In this document: positions 46,001 to 48,944 of the stretch, piece by piece
How the letters are laid out: each line of letters opens with the position of its first letter
Numbering within the stretch: the first letter of the stretch is position 1
DNA from: Hippasteria phrygiana
Taxonomy: Eukaryota > Echinodermata > Asteroidea > Valvatida > Goniasteridae
DNA: 64,000 bases
Assembly (NCBI GenBank): GCA_037893225.1
Contig: JAZGUH010000363.1
Span: forward strand, 2,356,001-2,420,000
Reading direction: 5' to 3'
Position numbers and translations under genes: made by a program
Notes under the pieces: generated by a model
Database searches by the model: none
Told to the model about the DNA's origin: nothing
What the model saw: only the letters and a program-made list of their open reading frames with translations

Positions 46001-48940
46001 GCAGATATATGTGGCCCCAGTGCAGATATACATGTATGTGGCCCCAGTGCAGATATACATGTATGTGGCCCCAGTGCAGATATACATGTATGTGGCCCCA
46101 GTGCAGATATACATGTATGTGGCCCCAGTGCAGATATACATGTATGTGGCCCCAGTGCAGATATATATATGTGGCCCCAGTGCATATATATATATGTGGC
46201 CCCAGTGCATATATATATATGTGGCCCCAGTGCAGATATATGTGGCCCCAGTGCAGATATATGTGGCCCCAGTGCAGATATATGTGGCCCCAGTGCAGAT
46301 ATATGTGGCCCCAGTGCATATATATGTGGCCCCAGTGCATATATATGTGGTCCCAGTGCAGATATGTGGCCCCAGTGCAGATATATGTGGCCCCAGTGCA
46401 TATATATGTGGCCCCAGTGCATATGTGTGACCCGCTCTGGAAAAAGGTATATTATGTCGCAAAATATGAAAAGTGAGTTTTATGTATGTTTGGAAAGCCC
46501 GCAATGTAAGCTTTCATTTGGTACACGATAGAGCCCCAAAGCCCTTTCCGTTCTGGAGATATCGCGTTTTTGCATATTAATTGGTTCTATGGAGTTCAAA
46601 TTGCACAACAGAGAAAACAGGCTTTGAAATAGCTAGTTCTAATACAATGCAATGGAACAATGCACTCTAAAAAGGTTATTTTATTCACTTTATTCACTGA
46701 AATCAACATTGTTGTGCACCAAACCTGAAACTTTAGATATTTAAGATGTCATTGAAAAAAAAAATGAATTTTGACGAAAAATTCCACCCTCTCAACGTTG
46801 ACAGGGCCATTACACGAAAAATGCATAGCGCGACTTATATCACCTTTTTCTGGAGCGGGTCACATATATATGTGGCCCCAGTGCATATACATGTATATGT
46901 GGCCCCAGTGCATATACATGTATATGTGGCCCCAGTGCATATATGTGGCCCCAGTGCATATATATGTGGCCCCAGTGCATATATATGTGGCCCCAGTGCA
47001 TATATATGTGGCCCCAGTGCATATATATGTGGCCCCAGTGCATATATATGTGGCCCCAGTGCATATATATGTGGCCCAAGTGCATATATATGTGGCGAAG
47101 TGGCGTTTGGGCGAAGTGGCGTTTGGGCGAAGTGGCGTTTGGGCGAAGTGGCGTTTGGGCGAAGTGGCGTTTGGGCGAAGTGGCGTTTGGGCGAAGTGGC
47201 GTTTGGGCGAAGAGGCAATTGGGCGAAGTGGTTGAGGGCGAAGTGGAAAATGGGCGAAGTGACCGACAACCCCACAATGCCGTACTTGATCTGCATACAT
47301 GTACAATGTACATGTAGTAGGCTTGGGCGGTATCGAATTCCAGGAGTCCGCGGTTTACATTTCAAAAATACCGCGGTATTCACTAAAACCGGGTATTATT
47401 TAAATTGGGGTATTACTTTGTGTACGTCATTGAAAAAAAAAACGCCACAGAGCACGCACATCTGCAACAGTATTATGCCAGCGTGAAGGCTTTTATCAAC
47501 TTGAAAAAACTACTACATGTATGCTTTAGTGACAATCTATTTGTTTGCAAAAATACATTAATTGATTAACACGTTGACTGCCGACTACGAGTATTCGTAG
47601 TGACGGGTGTACCGGATTCTGCCACTACGAGTATACTCGTAGTGAACCAAACGCTATTGTTATGGTAATTGAATACTCTGGCATCACCGAAGACGCATCA
47701 AATACACTGCTGGCAGTATGAGTACATGTACATCATTGTATGGAATGGTTGTGATCGATAGAGACAGCTTGAAAGCAAAGATCATCAGTATGGACGCATG
47801 CGCTGTATGTCCAGTTAAAAAACAGCTGACTTTTTTGTAGTACATGTACATGTAGGCGCTGTGGTCCGCAAGCGAGCCCACTGTTGCTCAATGGTCGCTG
47901 CGCGCTGTACGAACAACTGTCGCCAGCAGCCGCCACATTACCTCTCTCATGGCACATATCTACGCGTCCTACGGCCTCCATGGCGTAGACTGCTATACTG
48001 CGGTCGCGCCTGCTTACATCATGCTCGTACCAGTTTTACGTACGTTCGCGTATCGCGTGGAGTGGAAAGATGGTGGACGGTGTCGTCAACTTAAGCAGCC
48101 AATGCAAGTTCACCCCTGTGTAAAACATTGTTTGAACTTTCCGTCCCAGACACTACACACCCAAAAAAGTTAACCGCAAATGCGGCGGTGTAAGCAAAAC
48201 TTCAAAGGCCTTTCTGGTAGAATGGCAGCCACTGGAGTATTGGGTTACCAAGTCGAGCTCCACAATTAAGTTTTATCTTTCCACTGCAAGGCAGACATAA
48301 CACTGGATGATTGGAGAATGGAGTCAACTGTGAATGCGGTTATTTTTCTTTATCTTTTCTTTATGTTTTTGCAAACATTCTGAACATTAGGGGGAATACC
48401 GCGGTATTGAAATTCCAAACCAAGTTCGCCGGTATTTCGGTATATTTATGGATCGTCAGTCATTATTGTCCGGTATTTAACAAAATACCGTCACTATACG
48501 GTAATACCGAAATACCACCCAAGCCTAACATGTACATACGGCTTCCGAAATGTAGTGGCTCTAGAAATGCTTCTGGAAATCTGAAGACATTCTAAATTCA
48601 AGTGAATTTATTTTTCGCTCAAAAAAGTAATATTTTGTTAATCTGTTAATAGCAGAAACAAAATCTGTTTTATGGGAAAGCAAGTACATGTACAGTACAA
48701 GTACACTTTATACATTTAACTGACAGCATTGACATAAAGCATGAACTTGGTACCTCTTGGTGTTTTGATTCCAACAGGGCACGTTGTGACGCTACTTCCT
48801 GATCCCGTAACTTCAGCTGACCTTGGACCCTTTCAAGGTCAGCTTCCCATTCCATCTTCCTGTCGTGGACCATGATATCAATCTGTCTCATCAGTTCTTG
48901 GAGTTCAGCTTCACAAGATGACACAGGCCCATCAAACAAC
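3902..48940 (-). CDS. CEP63: CEP63/DEUP1-family centrosomal coiled-coil protein, 14 exons, 5' end missing
   Basis: Minus-strand gene. Joined exons: 48754-48940, 45621-45716, 43097-43240, 40135-40248, 35501-35755, 32608-32753, 30129-30272, 19733-19850, 17979-18170, 16886-17056, 10964-11106, 8094-8254, 5418-5728, 3902-4096. All have AG acceptors and GT donors, and the phases agree at every junction, giving about 791 codons and one stop. The product is almost wholly coiled coil, with a Ser/Pro/His-rich linker near residues 640-690 and a final conserved helix. Residues 10-26 (SCEAELQELMRQIDIMV) nearly match recalled human CEP63; exons 2 and 4 even match it in length (32 and 38 codons). The last exon (ITANFVAEDL then LLDEHIASLE) parallels the human C-terminus. 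Known role: CEP63 forms a ring around the parent centriole with CEP152 and recruits PLK4 for duplication; DEUP1 is the vertebrate paralogue used in multiciliated cells. A non-vertebrate copy may be the single ancestor of both (inference). The start-codon exon was not found. Human CEP63 is about 700 residues, so this is somewhat longer. Confidence 0.9.
4355..4716 (-). repeat. interspersed repeat family R1
   Basis: Inverted copy of a family also at 30367-30851, 35055-35328, 40400-40722 and 49326-49438. Shared landmarks: 'acggccatagc', 'ttcttgaatgggagtgtaat', 'ctttttcaaacaaa', 'gcctattgtttgtgtttac' and the terminal 'agccggacgcaaggggtta'. Non-coding. Confidence 0.65.
5418..5728 (-). CDS. CEP63: CEP63 exon m (Ser/Pro/His-rich linker)
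   Basis: 311 nt: two bases completing a split codon, then 103 codons. Acceptor atcggtag, donor CCCAG then GTAAGG. Low-complexity middle (HLSPQPSPHASA-like), then ARKLFEDDYGSAAMPEMLGF. Human CEP63 has a similar SP-rich stretch (SPLSPQISP) at this place. Disordered linker rather than coiled coil. Confidence 0.87.
5735..7256. other. CEP63 intron sequence
   Basis: A/T-rich intron between exons l and m. Contains one imperfect hairpin (6291-6430); otherwise no gene or recognised repeat. Confidence 0.4.
6291..6430. repeat. imperfect inverted repeat (foldback)
   Basis: Arms begin CCTGCATGATTG at 6291 and end CAATCATGCAGG at 6430. Both arms contain 'cagagaaacat' and 'ctactagtttggatg'. The left arm has about 9 extra bases. 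Confidence 0.75.
7265..7619. mobile_element. hAT-like MITE, 355 bp
   Basis: Flanks CTGACTTG (7257-7264) and TTGACTTG (7620-7627) are 8-bp duplications with one mismatch. Termini TAGGGCTGTcC and gAACAGCCCTA are inverted. Subterminal 'gaatattcgaata' palindromes occur at both ends. Confidence 0.72.
7621..7807. repeat. 12-bp minisatellite (TGACTTGTGCTC), about 15 copies
   Basis: Near-perfect tandem array. The open frames across it (SDLC or CALT repeats) are by-products of a period divisible by three. It begins at the right target-site duplication of the adjacent hAT element. Confidence 0.95.
8094..8254 (-). CDS. CEP63: CEP63 exon l
   Basis: 161 nt: one base, 53 codons, one base. Acceptor gatgtag; the donor AATC then GTAAGT is the strongest in the gene. 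Encodes KLEKLSERESHNAEMLQSQL and a leucine-rich coiled coil ending KNKTHQLN. Confidence 0.88.
8303..8515 (+). repeat. truncated 'CAGGGGTGAGA' element
   Basis: Homologous to 32864-33121 ('caggaattccagatt', 'agagattcttta', 'aaaggcacccc'). The right end is cut off where the next repeat begins at about 8516. Confidence 0.6.
8516..8735 (+). repeat. interspersed repeat family R2
   Basis: Shares 'ccgtacggaagacg', 'cagtgccaccaggc', 'ggatgatgccgtttgccgct' and 'aatccattgttggattattg' with 33842-34135. A partial inverted copy lies near 29500-29570. Confidence 0.6.
8740..9430. other. CEP63 intron sequence, no feature seen
   Basis: Open frames of about 80-115 codons occur on the minus strand here but have no recognisable domain or splice context. 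Treated as chance. Confidence 0.35.
9430..10963. repeat. 101-bp tandem array carrying decoy CEP63 splice donors
   Basis: Units repeat at 101 bp (some 93-98). On the minus strand each contains 'GAGCTTACACAGGAATATG', ACAG, then GTATCTG, a copy of the end of CEP63 exon k and its donor. The donor-adjacent 'acctg' occurs at 9474, 9575, 9676, 9777, 9878, 9979, 10080, 10181, 10279, 10373, 10670, 10771 and 10864; the genuine one is at 10962. A foreign segment of about 200 bp interrupts the array at 10409-10605. Confidence 0.93.
10409..10605. mobile_element. short inverted-repeat insertion in the 101-bp array
   Basis: Unrelated to the array unit. Bounded by inverted 'ccctgtggagacatg' (about 10423) and 'catgtctccacaggg' (about 10573), with a third copy 'ggtctccacaggg' inside. 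MITE-like; duplication of target not resolved. Confidence 0.55.
10964..11106 (-). CDS. CEP63: CEP63 exon k (its 3' end seeds the decoy-donor array)
   Basis: 143 nt: 47 codons plus AG of a split Arg codon (DENNMLRRKLTSVTQQLLES at the start, GIAELTQEYDR at the end). Acceptor ctccaccag, donor GACAG then GTAACT. The last 30-40 bases and the donor are repeated 13 times in the downstream intron (9430-10963). Confidence 0.9.
11218..11675. mobile_element. hAT-like MITE, 458 bp ('gggtacccg' family)
   Basis: Flanks GGCTAGTT (11210-11217) and GGCTTGTT (11676-11683). Termini TTGGGGTGTGCAT and ATGCACAGCCCCA. The interior has repeated 'gggtacccg'. Same family as 25858-26141 and 50843-51420. Confidence 0.75.
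12059..12149. repeat. perfect 44-bp-arm palindrome with 3-nt loop
   Basis: From CACTATGAACATC at 12059 to GATGTTCATAGTG at 12149. I paired the core base by base outward from centre 12104; only the central three bases (aca) are unpaired. Core arm contains 'acgcagtcctttgt'. It lies 26 bp from the target duplication of the hAT element at 12184. Confidence 0.95.
12184..14241. mobile_element. hAT-like element, 2058 bp, non-autonomous
   Basis: Exact 8-bp target duplication GCTGTGTA (12176-12183 and 14242-14249). Termini TAGGGTCCGTCGAT and ATCGACGGACCCTG. Subterminal 'atcgatat' repeats at both ends. No transposase frame; the interior has been invaded by a SINE (12508-12825). Confidence 0.82.
12508..12825 (-). 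repeat. tRNA-derived SINE copy
   Basis: Minus strand has an A-box-like 'agatagttcagttgatagagc' region, B box 'caggttcaaatcccactcc', then 'tgccagtttctttgttca'. The body precedes the tRNA head, so this is a permuted or dimer-derived copy. Nested in the hAT element. Confidence 0.75.
14250..14635. other. A/T-rich inverted 'gcctgctt...aaggcagg' segment
   Basis: 'ggccaaataaaaaaaaata' (14259) is mirrored by 'tttttttatttggcc' (about 14590). 'agcgtcccgcc'-like and 'gcaggacgct' ends suggest a further TIR element of about 350 bp. No coding potential. Confidence 0.45.
14636..14822 (+). repeat. tRNA-derived SINE copy, diverged
   Basis: 'gggagactgccaa', 'caagatagcgcagttg', 'tcaaatcccgctcctgccag' and 'cctagtcagtttccc' match the other SINE copies. 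It contains an 'acatgta' insertion. Confidence 0.65.
14823..15830. other. CEP63 intron; one diverged repeat
   Basis: An open frame of 125 codons (14816-15193, plus) has no recognisable domain and is A/T-rich. 15508-15615 is inverted-homologous to 3246-3360. Nothing else seen. Confidence 0.35.
15833..16260 (+). repeat. about 144-bp tandem repeat, three diverged copies
   Basis: 'caacttttcaaatga' recurs at 15833, 15976 and 16121, with 'cacttgacctc', 'tgacctttg' and 'aattggacttcaac' in each unit. Confidence 0.75.
16261..16880. other. CEP63 intron, inverted segments only
   Basis: 'ccagccaaaactccatgtg' (16496) is mirrored by 'cacgtggagttttggctg' (16563), a hairpin of roughly 85 bp. Segments near 16380-16440 are inverted-homologous to 52600-52695. 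No gene. Confidence 0.45.
16886..17056 (-). CDS. CEP63: CEP63 exon j
   Basis: 171 nt, 57 codons, phase 0 at both ends (ITNAQLDALRVENRSLRETS...). Acceptor gcacaccag, donor CTAGAG then GTCTGT. LDALRVENRSL matches the human LESLKLENRHL pattern. Confidence 0.9.
17060..17975. other. CEP63 intron, no gene
   Basis: A short 'ttttcccactt.tgtgaaaaggcg' tandem repeat at about 17430-17510 and minor inverted segments around 17300-17590. Nothing coding. Confidence 0.35.
17979..18170 (-). CDS. CEP63: CEP63 exon i
   Basis: 192 nt, 64 codons, phase 0 at both ends. Acceptor cgcacacag, donor CTACGT then GTTAGT, chosen over the overlapping CTAC then GTGTTA because it keeps phase. LDGMRSEVTALTSDLHHRDN parallels the recalled human [20 protein letters not shown]. 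Confidence 0.92.
18578..19470 (-). mobile_element. 5'-truncated LINE, reverse transcriptase C-terminal part (Jockey/CR1 group)
   Basis: Open for 288 codons. RLFADDTLLS carries the catalytic (F/Y)ADD, followed by WLMEFNPEKCEVI, CKYLGVTV, WNKHINNIT, YKSLVRPLMEYSSVVWDP and QRRAARFV, then FFPRTATHWNKLPE near the end, all typical of non-LTR reverse transcriptases. The fingers and endonuclease are missing, as expected for 5' truncation. Intronic, same strand as CEP63. No stop in the surviving part suggests a fairly young insertion. Confidence 0.9.
19733..19850 (-). CDS. CEP63: CEP63 exon h
   Basis: 118 nt: one base completing the split codon plus 39 codons (LDESHVECARLNTELASKID...). Acceptor tgtcatag, donor ACCAAG then GTTAGC. 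A LINE fragment lies about 260 bases downstream in the next intron, same strand. Confidence 0.87.
19855..20330. other. CEP63 intron, G/C-rich patch
   Basis: 'gcggcacac' style segments at 20115-20325 ('agctgccgcggcacatcat' and 'gcagccgcggcacactgtg'). No gene recognised. Confidence 0.35.
20331..24345. mobile_element. about 4-kb inverted-repeat element with 'CGTTCCcACGCGTGCG' subterminal repeats
   Basis: 'acaccaatattattcttccc' at about 20340 is mirrored near 24315-24340, followed on each side by several 'cgttcccacgcgtgcggacg'-like repeats. A second, shorter copy ends at about 52830. The interior (20990-21420) is homologous to 51565-52590. No transposase recognised; open frames of about 80-120 codons are unassigned. 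Confidence 0.6.
22796..22840. repeat. poly-G tract
   Basis: Run of about 25 G interrupted only at its end. Assembly length is likely unreliable here. Confidence 0.9.
24437..27120 (-). mobile_element. RTE-type non-LTR retrotransposon relic, interrupted by a hAT MITE
   Basis: Reading down the minus strand: endonuclease end (PAHNFLVILGDFNARLGPED, 27050-27110, then NRNGKYLSELMMENGLL after one frameshift), linker (26292-26639), reverse transcriptase (HYRGNSLTCTITKLYNRM, NENGFQTKRTTVAQILALRR, FIDFKKAFDSIHHGRM, 25415-25700), VLHGDTLAPFLF, FTDDICLLSD, TDFKYLGAWLSS, LLYGCEAWTLTP, and DHITNIDLYGELP, ending ACMKSRDE and stop at 24437-24439. The YADD box is FTDD. Several frameshifts and an in-frame stop make it dead. 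Clade by pattern memory. Confidence 0.85.
25858..26141. mobile_element. hAT-like MITE, 284 bp, inside the RTE relic
   Basis: Exact 8-bp duplication TTAGAGAG (25850-25857 and 26142-26149). Termini TATGGGTGTGCAT and ATGCACACCCCTA. 'gggtacccg' interior. Confidence 0.87.
27360..28383 (+). mobile_element. TIR element with 'gacgtaacatggacac' motifs, right end truncated
   Basis: Close copy of 41707-42865 but lacking its last 150 bp or so. The left terminus 'ggtcattccaccaggttggg' is present. Contains two diverged internal units of about 390 bp (27590 and 27960) and a central palindrome around 'ggacacagtgtcc' (28107-28120). Confidence 0.75.
28384..30120. other. CEP63 intron, no gene recognised
   Basis: Open frames of up to 146 codons (29037-29477, plus) with no domain. 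A partial inverted R2 repeat near 29500-29570 ('gccatatggcgtcatccgta'). The 13-aa-scale 'taccgagttcc' type motifs are absent. Confidence 0.35.
30129..30272 (-). CDS. CEP63: CEP63 exon g
   Basis: 144 nt: one base completing the split Arg codon, 47 codons, then two bases. Acceptor aatcatag, donor GCCAG then GTAGTC. Encodes SLKENSGQEVMLKVHELQSQ and more coiled coil. The acceptor was chosen because it is the only nearby AG keeping phase. Confidence 0.85.
30367..30851 (+). repeat. R1 repeat copy split by a 204-bp element
   Basis: Landmarks as for 4355-4716. The insertion at 30502-30705 divides 'cttttTCAAACAAA' from 'gctttcattcacac', which are contiguous in the copies at 35055 and 40400. Confidence 0.8.
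30502..30705. mobile_element. 204-bp inverted-repeat element, copy 1
   Basis: 8-bp duplication AACAAAAG (30494-30501 and 30706-30713). Termini GGAAAAAGTTCCATATCCGG and the inverted 'TATGGAACTCTTTCT'. Same length as copy 2 at 51767-51970. Confidence 0.88.
30985..31460 (-). repeat. tandem pair of tRNA-derived SINE units
   Basis: Two units 313 bp apart ('ctggcaggagcgggattcga' at about 31001 and 31314). On the minus strand: 'agatagctcagttggtagag' (A box), 'gcaggttcgaatcccgctcc' (B box), then 'tgccagtttctttgttca'. The intervening body matches 2960-3140. The anticodon stem-loop is irregular, so not a working tRNA. Confidence 0.85.
31461..32600. other. CEP63 intron, no gene
   Basis: Possible retroviral-type LTR remnant at about 32090-32545 (ends near 'caataaacagttcagttcag'), but no target duplication or internal region was found. 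A 31545-31620 fragment resembles the CAGGGGTGAGA family. Confidence 0.3.
32608..32753 (-). CDS. CEP63: CEP63 exon f
   Basis: 146 nt: 48 codons plus two bases (AG) of a split Arg codon. Acceptor ctgtattgcag, donor ATCAG then GTACAG. Encodes HLEDEKARLTSELHSRDDLI and more coiled coil; the human equivalent runs LQEEKRELKAALQSQENLI. Confidence 0.9.
32864..33121. mobile_element. 258-bp TIR element 'CAGGGGTGA...TCACCCCTG'
   Basis: Termini CAGGGGTGATATT and AATCTCACCCCTG, with identical 6-bp flanks CAGGTA on both sides (32858-32863 and 33122-33127). Related copies at 8303-8515 and 51697-52143. Confidence 0.75.
33712..34989 (+). mobile_element. pogo/Tigger-type DNA transposon relic, 1278 bp
   Basis: Starts CAGTGAAATCTCGATAAGTC after TA (33710-33711) and ends with the inverted sequence before TA (34990-34991). 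Plus-strand 34667-34795 encodes DEWTAQCF, NIFNANETGLFYCLLSD and LTLKGETCNG, matching the first catalytic Asp region of pogo/Tigger DDE transposases (N(A/V)DETG type; here Asn replaces Asp in NETG context, NANETG). The frame breaks at a stop after this. Family R2 sequence occupies 33842-34135. Confidence 0.85.
33842..34135 (+). repeat. R2 repeat, partly duplicated in tandem
   Basis: 'gccaccaggccggatgacgc' and 'aatccattgttggatta' occur twice (about 33887-33955 and 33957-34020). Homologous to 8516-8735. Confidence 0.65.
35055..35328 (+). repeat. R1 repeat copy
   Basis: 'acggacgatggccacagcc', 'gttcttgaatgggagtgtaa' and the end 'agccggacgcatggggtta' match the family. Confidence 0.65.
35501..35755 (-). 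CDS. CEP63: CEP63 exon e
   Basis: 255 nt, 85 codons, phase 0 at both ends. Acceptor caccatag, donor CTTAAG then GTAGGA. Charged heptad coiled coil (QQSEGYQDQLSKRR at the start, RCRKAESRLK at the end) with DTIEGKNATIERLEERL, comparable to the recalled human NDTICANELEIERLTMRV. Confidence 0.88.
36065..37130. other. CEP63 intron, no feature recognised
   Basis: A/T-rich; short open frames only. Confidence 0.35.
37143..37660 (+). mobile_element. 3' end of a CR1/L2-type LINE
   Basis: 90-codon frame to 37415: TFKALHDLAPRYIIDML, LRSNGRFLL, GDCAFAQAAPTLWNQLPAEV and FKTKLKTFLFKKAFE, the classic extreme C-terminus of CR1/L2 reverse transcriptase ORFs. The tail ends in an (ATT)n microsatellite (37620-37657), as such elements do. 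5' truncated at about 37130. Confidence 0.88.
37661..39130. other. CEP63 intron, no gene recognised
   Basis: 'ttaaccctcc' (38328) and 'ggagggttaac' (38465) bracket an inverted segment 'aaaacctatc' / 'gataggttgt' of about 145 bp. 120-codon frame at 38029-38391 has no known domain. Confidence 0.35.
39133..39249. mobile_element. 117-bp inverted-repeat MITE
   Basis: Termini ATAGAGTACCGAAGT and ACTTCGGTACTCTAT. Inner 'tgacgtca' near both ends and two copies of 'ggttccaaaca'. Confidence 0.8.
39260..40130. other. CEP63 intron, no feature recognised
   Basis: A/T-rich sequence with scattered 'acatgta' motifs. Confidence 0.35.
40135..40248 (-). CDS. CEP63: CEP63 exon d
   Basis: 114 nt, 38 codons, phase 0 at both ends (EQQNKASEWEIQKRAYRQQI then ESLETQRKTF). 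Acceptor cattgcag, donor ATCCAG then GTAGGC. It matches the recalled human block in length and in the pattern WExQR.xYxQQ..SLExQRK. Confidence 0.92.
40300..40376 (+). repeat. 15-bp minisatellite (ctattctggaaaaag), about 5 copies
   Basis: Perfect tandem copies, ending at 'ctattctga', about 50 bp upstream (in gene sense) of the acceptor of CEP63 exon d. Confidence 0.93.
40400..40722 (+). repeat. R1 repeat copy with poly-C tract
   Basis: 'gaatacggatgacggccata', 'gtgcctattgtttgtgttta' and 'aacagccgg' landmarks. Poly-C at 40685-40704. Confidence 0.65.
40843..41592 (+). mobile_element. Tc1/mariner-type transposon relic with long inverted repeats
   Basis: Termini TTGAGCAGCAAAAGAAACTT and the inverted sequence at about 41560-41590, next to TA. 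Long subterminal inverted stretches ('gaggttgcctcaa', 'caggtgcatggctttgtgtt') make arms of 200 bp or more. Plus-strand 41083-41318 encodes CSPDLNPIEHLWDELG, RVASSRLRAANQQ and EEWDRLPRTA, the transposase C-terminal block around the third catalytic acidic residue (PDLNPIE). The N-terminal two thirds are deleted. Confidence 0.87.
41707..42865. mobile_element. TA-flanked TIR element, 1159 bp ('gacgtaacatggacac' family), complete copy
   Basis: TA at 41705-41706 and 42866-42867. Termini TGGGTCATTCCACCAGGTTG and its inverse at 42846-42865. Interior as in 27360-28383, with two related units of about 375 bp and a palindrome at 42461-42494. No transposase. Tc1/mariner-like target choice. Confidence 0.82.
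43097..43240 (-). CDS. CEP63: CEP63 exon c
   Basis: 144 nt, 48 codons, phase 0 at both ends (LTSLQRDYEKVERHHSK...). Acceptor attaacag, donor ATCCTG then GTGGGT. LxxLxRxYEK matches the recalled human pattern LCILKRSYEK. A second GT 4 nt further on is possible but would break phase with the next exon. Confidence 0.88.
43250..43750. other. CEP63 intron, no feature recognised
   Basis: Nothing beyond a short 'aaagcacgcagaagtgctttttt' hairpin (43505). Confidence 0.35.
43753..44363. mobile_element. TIR element 'TACCGTAATTTT', 611 bp
   Basis: Termini TACCGTAATTTTGGGAATAT and the inverted 'ATATTCCAAAAATTACGGTA'. Subterminal 'ggcttatac' on both sides. No transposase. Such CCGTAATTTT ends are common in animal MITEs. 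Confidence 0.75.
44745..45293. mobile_element. TIR element 'CTGTCCGCACTGGACTTT' with an embedded GC-rich segment
   Basis: Termini CTGTCCGCACTGGACTTTT and GAAAGTCCAAGTGCGGACAG. An extra copy 'agtccagtgcggacag' lies at 44912-44927. Contains a plus-strand ATG frame (45063) starting MADFIIDTVGSLIGAKG. Confidence 0.7.
45621..45716 (-). CDS. CEP63: CEP63 exon b
   Basis: 96 nt, phase 0 at both ends, 32 codons (VGRLRHQLDSSEGEK...). Acceptor ctag, donor CACAG then GTACGG. It starts VG, as does the equivalent 32-residue block of human CEP63 as I recall it. Confidence 0.88.
45916..46425. repeat. 21/27-bp minisatellite (gtggccccagtgcagatatat), about 23 copies
   Basis: Mostly 21-bp units, with five 27-bp variants carrying an extra 'acatgt'. 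The later units read 'gtgcatatatat'. The long open frames on both strands are a consequence of the period. Confidence 0.95.
46426..46865. mobile_element. TIR element 'TGTGACCCGCTC' inserted in the minisatellite
   Basis: Left end 'gtgtgacccgctctggaaaa' and right end 'ttctggagcgggtcacatat' are inverted; inner 'aggtatattatgtcgc' pairs with 'gcgacttatatcacct'. About 440 bp. The same minisatellite unit continues on both sides in one orientation. Confidence 0.75.
46866..47094. repeat. 21-bp minisatellite (gtggccccagtgcatatatat), about 10 copies
   Basis: Continuation of the array left of the TIR element. First units carry an 'acatgtat' extension. Confidence 0.93.
47091..47265. repeat. 16-bp minisatellite (gcgaagtggcgtttgg), about 11 copies
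   Basis: Abrupt change of unit directly from the 21-bp array at 'tatatgtggcgaagtgg'. The last three units degenerate. Confidence 0.93.
47318..48527. mobile_element. hAT-like element, 1210 bp
   Basis: Flanks ACATGTAG (47310-47317) and ACATGTAC (48528-48535). Termini TAGGCTTGGGCGGTAT and ATACCACCCAAGCCTA. Subterminal 'ataccgcggtatt' on both sides. A perfect 22-bp palindrome (CACTACGAGTATACTCGTAG plus TG) at 47622-47643. Confidence 0.75.
48754..48940 (-). CDS. CEP63: CEP63 exon a (first exon seen; conserved N-terminus)
   Basis: 187 nt. Acceptor tgcatgcag precedes G-TTG-TTT-GAT; donor is CAAGAG then GTACC. It begins with the last base of a split codon, so at least one upstream coding exon must exist. 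It encodes LFDGPVSSCEAELQELM and QIDIMVHDRKMEWEADLE, the most diagnostic stretch for CEP63/DEUP1. No ATG suits it inside the exon. Confidence 0.92.
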
Positions 48941-48944
48941 CTGC

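Noticed and set aside
45782..47486. Long open frames (120-246 codons) on both strands with ICTGATY or MWPQCRY repeats
   Set aside because: They arise in all frames because the minisatellite period is a multiple of three; no gene signals.
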